A DNA stretch of 64,000 bases from assembly GCA_016709875.1 (NCBI GenBank), contig JADJLZ010000009.1, positions 186,001 to 250,000 on the forward strand. Direction: 5' to 3'. Both the position numbers and the translations under genes were made by a program. The notes beneath the pieces were generated by a model that did not search any database, was not told where the DNA came from, and was given only the letters and a program-made list of their open reading frames with translations. The stretch is from Planctomycetota bacterium. Its GTDB lineage: Bacteria > Planctomycetota > UBA1135 > GCA-002686595. Positions 1-8,899 of the stretch are shown here, in pieces (within the stretch, counting starts at the first letter, position 1; every line of letters begins with the position of its first letter).

Positions 1-1104
1 GTTCTGGACGGTGGTCCCGTTCCACGCGACGGTCCAGACCTTTGCGGTGCAGTAGTCGGCGAAGAAGTACAGGCCCTGGAAGCTGCACATCGCGTTGCCG
101 CGGTAGCGGTAGCCGCCGGTGATCGAGCAGTTGCCGCCCGTGTGCGGGTAGGTGTGAACCGGAGGCGTGAGCGTCGGCCCGTTGCACACGCAGCCCGAGA
201 GCCCGGTGCAGTTGTTGCCTTCGGTGCAACGCCAGCCCATGTTGCGTCCGCCCTGACCGGCGGGGATCACGTCGACTTCCTCGATCGCGCCTTGCCCGAC
301 GTCGCCGATCCACATGTCACCGGTGGCGCGGTCGAAGGACGCGCGCCAGGGGTTGCGCAGGCCGTAGAGCCAGATCTCGTTCAGCGCGCTGGTCGAGCCG
401 AAGAAGGGGTTCGTGGGCGGGATCGCGTAGTTCTTGACCGAGTCGAGCGGGAAGTCGTCGCCGTTGGGGTCGATGCGCAGTTGCTTGCCGAGGAAAGTCG
501 TCAGGTCCTGCGCATTGCCGGTCGAGGCGTTGTGGCCGGCGCCCGTGTCGTTGGCGTTGCCGCCGTCACCGAAGTCGACGTACAGCAGGTTGTCGGGACC
601 GAAGCCGATCCAGCCACCGTTGTGGTTCACCTGCGGCTGGGTCTGCGTCAGCACGCTCTGCGCCGAGAGCGGATCCGCGGTGGTCGAGGTCATGAACGGC
701 GCGTTCGCGGTGTAGCGCGCCACGTGCGTCGTGCCGGCGGCGTCGGTGTAGTCGACGAAGAAGTAGCCGTTGTTCGCGAAGTTCGGATCGAAGGCGAGGC
801 CGAGCAGACCCTGCTCGTCGCTCGTGCTCACCGGCGAGATCGAGAGGTAGGGCGTCGCCAGGAGCACCGGCGGATTCTGAGTCAGGTCGAGGATGCGGAT
901 GCGCCCGACGTTGCCCGAGCGCTGCTCGACGATGAACAGGCGGCTGAAGTCGCCGGTCGGGGCCGTCACGTAGAGCGGGTTCACCAGACCGGAGGCGACC
1001 CGGACCGAGCCCACGGAGATTTGGGCGGAGGCGGGCTGGAGGCTGGCGAGGGCCCCGAGGGCGATTGCGCTCACGGACACGGTGCGGAGAATTCTGTGGA
1101 GCAT
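1..1104 (-). CDS. secreted PQQ-type glucose/sorbosone dehydrogenase-like protein (partial, C-terminus off the window)
   Basis: The reverse strand is open from an ATG at 1104 to the window edge (368 codons, no stop), so the C-terminus is missing. Residues 1-28 form a signal peptide ending QPASAQ, which predicts export. The rest reads as the six-bladed beta-propeller of the glucose/sorbosone dehydrogenase (GSDH) family: NHNGGWIGFGPD at 160-171 (H161 aligns with the family's conserved active-site His), GDGG at 179-182, YGLRNPWR at 247-254 and GDVGQGAIEEVD at 267-278. Members oxidise sugars or aldoses with PQQ, but many secreted planctomycete members have no known substrate. Cys-rich loops follow residue 290. 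A lineage-typical C-terminal Cys domain may lie beyond the edge and cannot be seen. The family call is firm; the substrate is unknown. Confidence 0.85.
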   Translation of the reverse strand, partial: MLHRILRTVSVSAIALGALASLQPASAQISVGSVRVASGLVNPLYVTAPTGDFSRLFIVEQRSGNVGRIRILDLTQNPPVLLATPYLSISPVSTSDEQGLLGLAFDPNFANNGYFFVDYTDAAGTTHVARYTANAPFMTSTTADPLSAQSVLTQTQPQVNHNGGWIGFGPDNLLYVDFGDGGNANDTGAGHNASTGNAQDLTTFLGKQLRIDPNGDDFPLDSVKNYAIPPTNPFFGSTSALNEIWLYGLRNPWRASFDRATGDMWIGDVGQGAIEEVDVIPAGQGGRNMGWRCTEGNNCTGLSGCVCNGPTLTPPVHTYPHTGGNCSITGGYRYRGNAMCSFQGLYFFADYCTAKVWTVAWNGTTVQN

Positions 1105-1213
1105 CGGTGGGTGTATGAAAAAGCTGGCCGCGCGGGAGAATTGACTGTCGAGGTTACACCGGAATCGGCACCCACGACAGGTCTCGCGGCTGTGAAGGTT
1201 CGGCAAGAGGCGA

Positions 1214-1258
1214 ATTCCGGCCGCTCCGCGGCCCTGGCGACGGGCGCGAGGCCGGAAT
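1214..1258. terminator. inverted repeat between ribD stop and the upstream dehydrogenase gene
   Basis: A perfect 9-bp inverted repeat (ATTCCGGCC at 1214-1222, GGCCGGAAT at 1250-1258) encloses a GC-rich loop and lies just past the ribD stop codon. It could act as a hairpin terminator of ribD, but no T-tract follows, so the role is tentative. Nothing else is recognisable in 1105-1265. Confidence 0.3.
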
Positions 1259-1265
1259 CGTCGCT

Positions 1266-2423
1266 TCAGGCTTCGACGAGGAAGGCCTCGAGTACCGAAT
1301 CCTCGCCGTTCTCGCGGTCGAGGCGCTGTTCGAGCTTCAGGCGCTGCAGCGACTCTCCCATCGAGGGACCGCGGCCTCCGTTCACGGCGCCGGTGTAGAT
1401 GCGCACCTGGTCCACCAGGCCCGCGGCGAGGCAGCTCGAGAGCAGCGTCGGCCCGGCCTCGAGCAGCACGCGGCGGAAGCCCTGCTCCCACATCCACACC
1501 TGGGCTTCGCGCAGCGAGATCTCGCGCTCGCTCGAGACGTGCAGCGCGTGCACGTGCGCCCCGGCCTCCAGCAGCGCGCGCTCGCGCGCACCATCGAGGC
1601 CCGCCAGGCACAGGATGTGGACCGGACCGGCCCCCTCGCCCGCACCAGGTTTGGCGAACAGCGCCGAGCCTGGCGGCGTGCGCAGGTAGCTGTCGAAGAG
1701 CACGCGCGCGGGCGGACGCGCGGGGTTGCCCGGCGGACGGACACTGAAGCGCGGATCGTCGGCGAGCACGGTGCCGACGCCGCTGACGATCGCGTCCACG
1801 CGGCCGCGCAGCACCTGCACTTCGCGCTGCGATTCGGGGCCCGAGATCCAGCGCCCGCCGCCGATCTGCTCGGGCGGCAGCATCTGGCCGGTGCGCGTCT
1901 GCGCCCACTTGGCGATCGTCCAGGGCCGCGGGCGGCGCATCCGGTCGGGATCGGTCCAGCGCAGGAAGTGCGGCGCCACACTCGCGAGCGGCGCGACGTC
2001 ATCGCACACCAGCACCTCGAGGCCGGCCGCCTGCAGGATTCGCAGCCCGGCACCTTGGTGGCGCACGTCCGGATCGAGCGCACCCACGATCACGCGCCGC
2101 ACGCCGCTCGCGCGCACGAGTTCGGAGCAGGGCGGGGTCTTGCCGCGCGAGCTGCAGGGTTCGAGCGTCACGACCAGCGTGTCCCACTCGCTCGAGGGCA
2201 CGCCGCTCGCGCGCGCGGCCTCGAAGGCGCGCACCTCCGCGTGGGCTTCGCCCCAGACCGCGTGGAAGCCGCGGCCGATCACCCGCTCACCGGCGAGCAC
2301 CGCCGCGCCGACGCAGGGGTTGGGCGCGACCTCGAAGCGCTGGCGCGCGGCTTCGCGGCCGAGCTCCTCGAGCAGCCGCCGGATGGCGGCTTCGTCGAGG
2401 GCGGCGCTGGCGACCTGCGTCAT
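1266..2423 (-). CDS. ribD: bifunctional riboflavin biosynthesis deaminase/reductase RibD
   Basis: RibD catalyses two cytosolic steps of riboflavin synthesis: deamination of the diaminohydroxy-phosphoribosylamino-pyrimidine, then NADPH-dependent reduction of its ribosyl side chain. The N-terminal deaminase domain (about 1-150) shows the zinc motif H61-A-E63 and the paired cysteines C90 and C99 in LEPCSSRGKTPPC. The C-terminal reductase domain (about 175-385) shows DAIVSGVGTVLADDPRF and LLEAGPTLLSSCLAAGLVD. The start at 2423 is chosen because homology begins there and an AGGAG lies 14 nt upstream; an in-frame ATG at 2465 is the alternative. The gene stands alone, with no other rib gene nearby, and diverges from mdh. 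The family's usual PCSHxGRTPPC is here PCSSRGKTPPC, a conservative variation. Confidence 0.93.
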   Translation of the reverse strand: MTQVASAALDEAAIRRLLEELGREAARQRFEVAPNPCVGAAVLAGERVIGRGFHAVWGEAHAEVRAFEAARASGVPSSEWDTLVVTLEPCSSRGKTPPCSELVRASGVRRVIVGALDPDVRHQGAGLRILQAAGLEVLVCDDVAPLASVAPHFLRWTDPDRMRRPRPWTIAKWAQTRTGQMLPPEQIGGGRWISGPESQREVQVLRGRVDAIVSGVGTVLADDPRFSVRPPGNPARPPARVLFDSYLRTPPGSALFAKPGAGEGAGPVHILCLAGLDGARERALLEAGAHVHALHVSSEREISLREAQVWMWEQGFRRVLLEAGPTLLSSCLAAGLVDQVRIYTGAVNGGRGPSMGESLQRLKLEQRLDRENGEDSVLEAFLVEA

Positions 2424-2637
2424 GCTGGACACATCGGCTCCTGGGAGGTTGGCGGTCGTACCCATCCGTGCGCAGTGCGCGAAAAGGCACAGCCTTTCTA
2501 GGATACCTCGGCGCGGGAGGCAAAGCCTGCCCCCTGCGGAGGGCGGTCGGTACGCCAAGTTCCTGCCGGGACGTGCTTTCCTTTGGCGCGCCGCGCTGCA
2601 AACTACGCCCTCTCCGCACCCCAACTCCAGATCCGCC

Positions 2638-3633
2638 ATGAGCAAGTCCCCCATCCGTGTCACGGTCACCGGCGCCGCCGGGGCCATCGGCTACGCCCTC
2701 CTCCCCCGCATCGCCTCCGGCCAGATGTTCGGCGCCGACCAGCCGGTCATCCTGCAGCTGCTCGAGATCCCCGACGAGAAGGCCATGAAGGCGCTCTCGG
2801 GCGTCGCGATGGAGCTCGAGGACTGCGCCTTCCCGCTGCTCTCCGGCATGGTCCTCACGAGCGACCTCACGACCGCCTTCAAGGACACCAACTGGGCGCT
2901 GCTCATCGGCAGCCGCCCGCGCGGCCCGGGCATGGAGCGCAACGACCTGATCAAGGTCAACGGTCCGATCTTCGTCGGCCAGGGCCGCGCGATCAACGAC
3001 CACGCGGCCAAGGACGTGCGCGTCGCGGTCGTCGGCAACCCGTGCAACACCAACGCGCTGATCGCGATGCACGCCGCCAAGGACCTCCCGCGCCAGCGCT
3101 TCAGCGCGATGACGCGCCTGGACCAGAACCGCGCGCAGAGCCAGCTCGCGGGCAAGGCCGGCGTGCACTCCTCCGAGGTCAAGAACACGCTCATCTGGGG
3201 CAACCACTCGGCCACGCAGGTGCCCGACTTCTACAACACCACCATCCGCGGCCAGAGCGCGTCGAAGGCGATCACCGACGAAGCCTGGCTCAAGGGCGAC
3301 TTCTTCAAGACCGTGCAACAGCGCGGCGCCGCGATCATCGCCGCGCGCGGCGCCTCGAGCGCCTTCTCGGCCGCCAACGGCCTGGTCGACCACGTGCGCG
3401 ACCTCGTGAATCCCACACCCAAGGGCTCGTGGAACTCCGTCTGCGTCGTCTCCGACGGCAGCTACGGCGTGACCGAGGGCCTGATCTCGTCCTTCCCCGT
3501 CACCACCGACGGCAAGGGCAACTGGGAGATCGTCAAGGGCCTCACGCTGCAGCCCTTCATCCAGGAGAAGATCGCCGCCACCGTGAAGGAACTCGAGTCC
3601 GAGCGCACGGTCGTCGCCGACCTGCTGAAGTAG
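2638..3633 (+). CDS. mdh: malate dehydrogenase (NAD-dependent, type 2 family)
   Basis: This cytosolic TCA-cycle enzyme interconverts malate and oxaloacetate. The 331-residue product has the family's usual length. The Rossmann motif GAAGAIGY is at 12-19, substrate-binding arginines lie in SRPRGPGMER (92-101), LDQNRA is at 161-166, and the catalytic histidine is H190 in IWGNHSATQ, paired with D162. The layout, including the NPCNTNA stretch and the long C-terminal region, matches the malate dehydrogenase group that includes cytosolic eukaryotic and many bacterial enzymes. The start is the first ATG with homology. It is a single-gene transcript, bounded downstream by a strong hairpin terminator. 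Confidence 0.95.
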   Translation: MSKSPIRVTVTGAAGAIGYALLPRIASGQMFGADQPVILQLLEIPDEKAMKALSGVAMELEDCAFPLLSGMVLTSDLTTAFKDTNWALLIGSRPRGPGMERNDLIKVNGPIFVGQGRAINDHAAKDVRVAVVGNPCNTNALIAMHAAKDLPRQRFSAMTRLDQNRAQSQLAGKAGVHSSEVKNTLIWGNHSATQVPDFYNTTIRGQSASKAITDEAWLKGDFFKTVQQRGAAIIAARGASSAFSAANGLVDHVRDLVNPTPKGSWNSVCVVSDGSYGVTEGLISSFPVTTDGKGNWEIVKGLTLQPFIQEKIAATVKELESERTVVADLLK

Positions 3634-3652
3634 CTGCGCGAGCGGGAGCGTG

Positions 3653-3677
3653 AAAAAACCAGCCCGCCTGGTTTTTT
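3653..3677 (+). terminator. intrinsic terminator after mdh
   Basis: A perfect 10-bp stem (AAAAAACCAG at 3653-3662 pairing with CTGGTTTTTT at 3668-3677) has a 5-nt loop and ends in a T-run, 19 nt past the mdh stop. The A-run on one side and T-run on the other would allow bidirectional use. It is the clearest intrinsic terminator in the window. Confidence 0.85.
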
Positions 3678-3739
3678 GACGCCCCACCCGTACCTCGAAC
3701 TTGCCCACGCGCACGCCGCCGCCCGCTAGGCTCGTGCGC

Positions 3740-4804
3740 ATGAGCCGCTCGATCCTCGCAAGCATCCTGCTCCTCGCCGCCTGCACCGGCCCGCGCGTCG
3801 CCAGCGCACCGCCCGGCAGCTACCTCGTCGTGCTCGACAAGACCGACGCCACGCTGCGCATGATCGAGCCCAACTCGGGCCACCTGCGCGACCTGGTCTC
3901 AACCGGCGTCGGCCCGCACGAGGCTGCCGCCGCGCCCGACGGCACGCTGGTCGTCGTCTGCGACTACGGCGGAGAGGCGCCCGGCCACACGCTGACCGTC
4001 TTCGATCCCTTCGCGCGCCACGTGATCGACACGATCGACCTGGCGCCGCACACGCGCCCGCACGGCATCGCCTTCCTCGACCAGCGCTCGACCGTGCTCG
4101 TGACGAGCGAGACGAGCCAGGCGCTGCTCGAGGTGGACCTGCGCTCCGGCAAGGTGAAGCGCGTCATCCCGACCGAGGCCAAGCTCTCGCACATGCTGGC
4201 TGTGACGCCCGACAGGACGCGCGCCTTCACCGCCAACATGAGCGGCAACTCGGTCAGCGCGATCGATCTTGCGAGCGGCAAGGTCCTGGAGGTGATCGAG
4301 ACCGGCAAGCAGCCCGAGGCGATCGCCGTCACGCCCGACGGCAACGAGGTCTGGGTCGGCCACAACGAGGACGACAAGCTCGTCGTGCTCGACGCGCACA
4401 CGCTCGCGAAGAAGGCCGAGTTCCCCTGCGGCCAGATGCCGATCCGCATCGCGTTCGTGCCGAACGGGAAGCTCGCACTGGTCTCGTGTGCAAAGTCCGG
4501 CGAGGTCGCGGTGATCGAGACCGCGACGCGCACGGAGCGCACGCGCATCCTCATGCCGCTCGGTCCGTCGACGCAAATGGGCTTTGCTCCGGGAGATCCA
4601 TTCAACGCGATGCCCGCGGGCCTCCTATGCGAGCCCGATGGCAATTTCGCCTTCGTCGCCTGCACAACGGCGAACCAGATCGCGGTGATCGACCTCCGCA
4701 CGCTCGAGGTCAGGAGCGTCATCCCCACCGGCAAGCAGCCCGACGGCATGACCTGGCTCTACAAGCGCGAGGGCTACAACCGGCTCGACGACCGAGGGCG
4801 ATGA
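3740..4804 (+). CDS. lipoprotein with YVTN-family beta-propeller
   Basis: A 354-residue exported protein. The start at 3740 gives a short lipoprotein signal with lipobox LLAAC near residue 14, predicting membrane anchoring. The body consists of about seven YVTN-type blades: repeated strand patterns such as VVLDKTDATLRMIEPNSG, GNSVSAIDLASGKVLEVI and DGNEVWVGHNEDDKLVVLD, ending in NQIAVIDLRTLEVRSVIPTG. YVTN propellers usually bind ligands or proteins, or sit in quinoprotein-like folds. No catalytic motif is visible, so no reaction can be assigned. It follows the mdh terminator and precedes hicAB. Confidence 0.8.
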   Translation: MSRSILASILLLAACTGPRVASAPPGSYLVVLDKTDATLRMIEPNSGHLRDLVSTGVGPHEAAAAPDGTLVVVCDYGGEAPGHTLTVFDPFARHVIDTIDLAPHTRPHGIAFLDQRSTVLVTSETSQALLEVDLRSGKVKRVIPTEAKLSHMLAVTPDRTRAFTANMSGNSVSAIDLASGKVLEVIETGKQPEAIAVTPDGNEVWVGHNEDDKLVVLDAHTLAKKAEFPCGQMPIRIAFVPNGKLALVSCAKSGEVAVIETATRTERTRILMPLGPSTQMGFAPGDPFNAMPAGLLCEPDGNFAFVACTTANQIAVIDLRTLEVRSVIPTGKQPDGMTWLYKREGYNRLDDRGR

Positions 4805-4844
4805 TCGTTCCGCGTCCGGCAACACGGCGGTAGGATTCCCTCCC

Positions 4845-5105
4845 TTGGACAAGCACGAGAAGCTCCTGCTTCAGATCCTTCGCGGCGGATCCGATGCCAA
4901 CATTCGCTTCGAGGACATGCGCGGACTGCTCCTGCATCTGGGGTTTGCCGAACGCGCTCGAGGCAGCCACCACATGTTCCACAAACGCGGCATCGAGGAG
5001 TTGATCAACCTCCAGCGAGACGGCAGCAAGGCGAAGGTGTACCAGGTCCGACAGGTCCGATCGGTCATCCTGCGGTATCATCTGGGAGGTCCGGCCAATG
5101 GCTAA
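4845..5105 (+). CDS. hicA: HicA-type mRNA interferase toxin
   Basis: An 86-residue product of the HicA/YcfA family, whose small double-stranded RNA-binding-like fold cleaves mRNA when free of its antitoxin. The conserved GSHHMF element is at 40-45 and H42 fits the catalytic histidine of the family; the basic C-terminal half (VYQVRQVRSVILRYHL) is also typical. The only start that preserves the N-terminal helix is TTG at 4845; no in-frame ATG exists until residue 25, which would cut into the fold. The 3' end overlaps hicB by 8 nt, so the pair is translationally coupled. The order toxin then antitoxin is normal for hicAB. Confidence 0.85.
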   Translation: MDKHEKLLLQILRGGSDANIRFEDMRGLLLHLGFAERARGSHHMFHKRGIEELINLQRDGSKAKVYQVRQVRSVILRYHLGGPANG

Positions 5106-5310
5106 GTACGAGCTCATCATCTACTGGAGCGACGAGGATTCGGCTTTCATCGCCGAGGTGCCTGAATTGCCCGGTTGCTCCGCGCACGGCAAGACCCCGC
5201 GCAAGGCGCTCGAAAATGCCGAGGACGCGATCGAGCTCTGGATCAGTACGGTAAGGAAGCTGCGGCGGGCCGTCCCCAAGCCGAAGGGTCGGCGACTGAA
5301 GCTCGCCTAG
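5098..5310 (+). CDS. hicB: HicB-family antitoxin
   Basis: A 70-residue protein with the HicB partial RNase-H-like fold: an N-terminal strand pair MAKYELIIYWSDEDSAFIAE, then VPELPGCSAHGKTPRKALEN, the signature stretch, and a helix to about residue 55. HicB binds and neutralises HicA and often represses its own operon. This version is short and lacks a recognisable C-terminal ribbon-helix-helix or HTH DNA-binding domain; the basic tail (KPKGRRLKLA) is all that remains. Autoregulation through this protein is therefore uncertain. Confidence 0.85.
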   Translation: MAKYELIIYWSDEDSAFIAEVPELPGCSAHGKTPRKALENAEDAIELWISTVRKLRRAVPKPKGRRLKLA

Positions 5311-6317
5311 TTGGACACTCCGTCCGTCGCTCGGGCGATCCGCTGAGCGCCCCGCTTCATTCGCCATTCGAGCTTGCGCACATCCTGCCCAAGCGACTTC
5401 GCCATTCGCATCCACTCGCGTGCCTTCCGCAGATCGCGCTGCATCCCGCGGCCCTCGAACGCGAGTTCCGCAAGGGTAAGACATGCGGGACCATACTCGT
5501 CGCGCGCAGCGCGGCGAAGCAGCCGGATCGCTTGCGGCAGGTCTCGGCGCACGCCTCTTCCCTCGATCAGCCGCTCGGCGAGCAGGAACCAGGCCCAGGA
5601 GCTGAAGTCCTCGTCGTAGGGCGCCTTGACGGCTCTTCGCAACCATGCGCTCGCCCGGCGGACGTCCTTCCGAACAGCGTGCTCGTGGCCCTCGTCAAAG
5701 CACTCATGCAGACGGATCATCGCGAACACCGAACCCAAGCGTGCCGCGCGCTCGTAGTACTTGCTCGCGCGCCGGTATCCGGCGGGCCCGTGCTCGTCGT
5801 CGTGGTAGTACGTGCCAAGATCGCGCAAGCAATCCGCGTCACCCTGGCGCACACCCTTGCGAAAGAGCTGCAACCCGAGCGCCTCGTTCTTCGGGAGACA
5901 TTCTCCGTCACACAGTCGGCGGGCGAGTTCTCGTCGAGCACGCCACCAGCCTTCCTCCTCCAGGTCCTCGAGCAGCTTGCGCCCCAGGCGGCGATTCCTC
6001 CTCGTTCCTTCGGCCTCGAGGTACGCGCAAGCCACGCGGATTCGAGATCTCGTATGTCCGAGTTCCGCGGCCCGCGAGGCATGGCGAAAGAATCGCTCGA
6101 GATCGACCCGGACTCCCTGCCCATCCAGGTACGTGATGCTGAGATTCGCGTGCGCGTGCGGCTCGTCAAGCCGTGCCGCACGTCGATACCAGTGCAGTGC
6201 ACGCGGGATGCTCTGGGTCACGCCGCGCCCGTAGCGGTACGCGTACCCCAACGAGGTCATCGCATCCGCGTCACCCCGGCGAATCTTCGCACGCAGTCGT
6301 TCGATTCGATTCGCCAT
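5307..6317 (-). CDS. Sel1-repeat (TPR-like) protein
   Basis: A 336-residue protein composed almost wholly of Sel1-like repeats of about 36 residues, for example ADAMTSLGYAYRYGRGV, PHAHANLSITYLDGQGV and GPACLTLAELAFEGRGM; roughly eight can be counted. Such alpha-solenoids mediate protein-protein contacts, often in signalling or envelope assembly. No signal peptide is visible, so a cytoplasmic location is inferred. It converges with hicB, overlapping its 3' end by 4 nt. Its start lies 7 nt downstream of the miaB stop on the same strand, so it is probably co-transcribed with miaB. No function can be assigned. Confidence 0.8.
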   Translation of the reverse strand: MANRIERLRAKIRRGDADAMTSLGYAYRYGRGVTQSIPRALHWYRRAARLDEPHAHANLSITYLDGQGVRVDLERFFRHASRAAELGHTRSRIRVACAYLEAEGTRRNRRLGRKLLEDLEEEGWWRARRELARRLCDGECLPKNEALGLQLFRKGVRQGDADCLRDLGTYYHDDEHGPAGYRRASKYYERAARLGSVFAMIRLHECFDEGHEHAVRKDVRRASAWLRRAVKAPYDEDFSSWAWFLLAERLIEGRGVRRDLPQAIRLLRRAARDEYGPACLTLAELAFEGRGMQRDLRKAREWMRMAKSLGQDVRKLEWRMKRGAQRIARATDGVSN

Positions 6318-6324
6318 CGCAACC

Positions 6325-7755
6325 TCACGCGAGCACTCCCAGCAAGCCGTACGAGCTCGCGCCCTCGATCTTGACGTCGACCTCGCGGCCGACGAGCTCG
6401 GGCGCGCCCGCGAACGAGACGAGAATGCCGTGCTGCGTGCGGCCGCTGACCTCGCCGTCGCGCTTCTCGGCAACCTGCTCGACGAAGGTGCGACGCACTT
6501 GCCCGACATGCGCGGAATTGCGCGCCAGCCCCGACTTCGCACCGAGCTCGAGCATGCGCTGGTTGCGGCGCTTCTTCTCCTCCTCCGGCACGTCGTCGGC
6601 GAGCGCATCCGCCGCGGTCCCCGGGCGCGGGCTGTACTTGAAGATGTAGTTGACCAGGAAACCCTGCTCGGCGAGCAGCCGCTCGCTGGCGTCGTGCTCC
6701 TCCGCGGTCTCGCTCGGAAAACCCACGATCCAGTCCGAGCCGAGCTCGATATCGGGCACCGCCGTGCGCAACATCTCCGTGCGCTTCGCGTACAGCTCGA
6801 CGTTGTAGCCGCGCTTCATCGCGCGCAGGATGCGGTCAGAGCCCGACTGCGCCGGCAGCGGCAGGAAGCGCTCGACCTTGCTGCATTCCGCGACCGACTG
6901 CGCCAGCGCCGGCGTGACATACGAAGGATGCAGCGTGATCAGTCGGATGCGCACGAGCCCGTCGATCTCCTGCAGCGCGTACAACAAGTCCGCCAAGCTC
7001 GGCCGCCCCTGCCTTCCGCGCAACAGCGGCTCGCCCGCCGAGGGCGCCGGGAAGTCCTCGCCGTAGCTGTTGACCGTCTGGCCGAGCAGCGTGATCACCT
7101 TGACGCCCTTCTCGACGAAGCCGCGCGCCTCGCGCACCAGATGCTCGATCGGATAGCTCAAGACGCGCCCGCGCACGCTCGGCACGATGCAGTACGTGCA
7201 GTTCAAGTCGCACCCGCGCATCACCGTCAAGTACGCGTGCAGCTCGCCGTCCCAGGGCTCGTCGCCACGATCCACGGCCAGCGCGTCCTCCATCCCGAGC
7301 GCCAGCACGCGCGCCTTGCGCCGCTCGCCGTTCTCGCGCGCGCGGCGCACCTCTTCCACCAGGCGCGGCAAGCGCGCGAACTGCCTCGTCCCCGCGACGA
7401 TGTCCACGTGGCCGGCGCGCGCGAAGATCTCGTCGCCCACGCGCTGCGCCATGCAGCCCATCACGCCCACCACGAGCTCGGGCCGGCGCTGCTTGACGCT
7501 GCGCAGCTCGCCGACCCAGCTCCAGGTGCGGTCCTCGGCATGCTCGCGTACCGAGCAGGTGTTGAACAGCACCAGATCCGCCTCCTCCATCGAGGAGGTC
7601 AACACCCAGCCCTCGCGCCGGAAGCGGCCTTCCGCGAGCAGCGAGTCGTACTTGTTCATCTGGCAGCCGAAGGTCACGACGTGCAGCTTGGGCGCGACGC
7701 GGGCCTCCCCGGAAACGGGGGCCGAGTCGTTCGAGAGAAAGCGTGCGATGCTCAT
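6325..7755 (-). CDS. miaB: tRNA-2-methylthio-N6-dimethylallyladenosine synthase MiaB
   Basis: A radical-SAM methylthiotransferase that adds the 2-methylthio group to i6A37 of tRNAs reading UNN codons. The 476-residue product carries the UPF0004 domain with its three cluster cysteines C31 (FGCQMNKYDS), C67 (NTCSVREHAEDR) and C101 (GVMGCMAQR), the radical-SAM triad C182/C186/C189 (GCDLNCTYC), and a C-terminal TRAM domain from about 410. The GCQMNxYDS and NTCSVREHAE wording favours MiaB over MtaB or RimO. The start at 7755 gives the standard N-terminus; longer in-frame extensions lack homology. It is divergent from the GT9 gene, with about 73 nt between them. Confidence 0.95.
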   Translation of the reverse strand: MSIARFLSNDSAPVSGEARVAPKLHVVTFGCQMNKYDSLLAEGRFRREGWVLTSSMEEADLVLFNTCSVREHAEDRTWSWVGELRSVKQRRPELVVGVMGCMAQRVGDEIFARAGHVDIVAGTRQFARLPRLVEEVRRARENGERRKARVLALGMEDALAVDRGDEPWDGELHAYLTVMRGCDLNCTYCIVPSVRGRVLSYPIEHLVREARGFVEKGVKVITLLGQTVNSYGEDFPAPSAGEPLLRGRQGRPSLADLLYALQEIDGLVRIRLITLHPSYVTPALAQSVAECSKVERFLPLPAQSGSDRILRAMKRGYNVELYAKRTEMLRTAVPDIELGSDWIVGFPSETAEEHDASERLLAEQGFLVNYIFKYSPRPGTAADALADDVPEEEKKRRNQRMLELGAKSGLARNSAHVGQVRRTFVEQVAEKRDGEVSGRTQHGILVSFAGAPELVGREVDVKIEGASSYGLLGVLA

Positions 7756-7828
7756 GGCCGGGCTTCGGAGGAGCGCTCCGAGTCGGTGGATTGTGCCAAA
7801 GCCCCTCGAAACAGGCCATACTGGCCGC

Positions 7829-8839
7829 GTGCCGCAGATCCCCGCCGAACGCATCGGCCTCGTCAAGCTCGGAGCGATCGGCGACGTGGTCAACACGCTG
7901 CCCTTCGCGAACCGCCTGCGCGCGGGCTATCCCAAGGCGCGCATCACGTGGGTGATCGCGCCGCTCTCGCACGCCCTCCTCGAGGGCCATCCCGCCGTGG
8001 ACGAGTTCCTGGTCTTCGACGCGCATCAGCCCACGAGCTGGCCCGCTTTCGTGCGCGAGCTGCGCGCTCGGCGCTTGGACCTCGCGATCGACCTGCAGCG
8101 CTTGATCAAGAGCGGGATGATCACGCGCACGAGCGGCGCGAAGACGCGCCTGGGTTTTGACCCCGCGCGCTGCAAGGAGCGCAGCCACCTGTTCACCAAC
8201 CTGCGCATCCCCGCGAACCCCGCCCCGGGCGTGACGGTCGCGCAGTACCTCGAGTTCGCGGACTTCCTGCAACTGCCCGCGCAGATTCCGACCTGGAGGC
8301 TGCCGCACACGCCCTTCGCCGGCGCGCGCGCGGGCGAGCGCATCGCCGTGCTCAACGTCGGCGCGAGCTGGAGCTCGAAGCTGTGGGCCAACGAGCGCTG
8401 GAGCGAGCTCGCGCGGCGCCTCACACACGAGCTCGAGCTCTCCGTGCATCTCTCCGGCGGCCCGGGGGACCGCGCCGCCGCCGCGGACATCGCGCGCGCG
8501 GCCGGCGTCCCCGTCGTCTCGCACGCGGGCGAGTTCACGCTGCGTGAGACCGCCGGCCTGCTCGCCGCGGCGGAGCTGGTCGTCAGCGGCGACACCGGCC
8601 CGCTGCACATGGCGGTGGCACTCGCCCGTCCGGTCGTGGCGCTCTTCGGCGCAGCCGATCCGCGCCGCACCGCACCTTTCGGCCAGCCGCACTCGGTCGT
8701 GCGCAACCCGGTGGACTGCTCGCCCTGCCGCAAGCGCGAGTGCCCGGTCCCAGGCCACCCCTGCATGAGCGGCCTGGAGGTCGAGGTCGTCTTCGCGCGC
8801 GCGCGCGAGGTGCTCGGGGCGAGCGCGCTCGCGCCCTAG
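7829..8839 (+). CDS. glycosyltransferase family 9 (heptosyltransferase-like)
   Basis: A GT9-family enzyme, the type that adds heptose or related sugars to lipid-linked acceptors at the inner membrane face. The 336-residue product opens with the family motif RIGLVKLGAIGDVVNTLP and shows VLNVGASWSSKLW (mid-protein nucleotide-sugar site) and VSGDTGPLHMAVALARPVVALFG, the GT9 donor-binding signature. The start is GTG at 7829; upstream in-frame codons belong to the divergent miaB side and show no homology. A Cys-rich element near the end (CSPCRKRECPVPGHPCM) is common in this family. The acceptor cannot be told from sequence; no LPS-core cluster is nearby. Confidence 0.85.
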   Translation: MPQIPAERIGLVKLGAIGDVVNTLPFANRLRAGYPKARITWVIAPLSHALLEGHPAVDEFLVFDAHQPTSWPAFVRELRARRLDLAIDLQRLIKSGMITRTSGAKTRLGFDPARCKERSHLFTNLRIPANPAPGVTVAQYLEFADFLQLPAQIPTWRLPHTPFAGARAGERIAVLNVGASWSSKLWANERWSELARRLTHELELSVHLSGGPGDRAAAADIARAAGVPVVSHAGEFTLRETAGLLAAAELVVSGDTGPLHMAVALARPVVALFGAADPRRTAPFGQPHSVVRNPVDCSPCRKRECPVPGHPCMSGLEVEVVFARAREVLGASALAP

Positions 8840-8899
8840 TTCCCCGGTGCTCCCCGCCTCCCGCCCATCGGCGGGGTACGGTTCGGGGAGGCATCCGGA

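Noticed and set aside
4845..5310. Defence island around the hicAB pair
   Set aside because: The flanking genes are housekeeping or repeat proteins and no nuclease, methylase or mobile-element gene adjoins; an isolated toxin-antitoxin pair is the plain reading.
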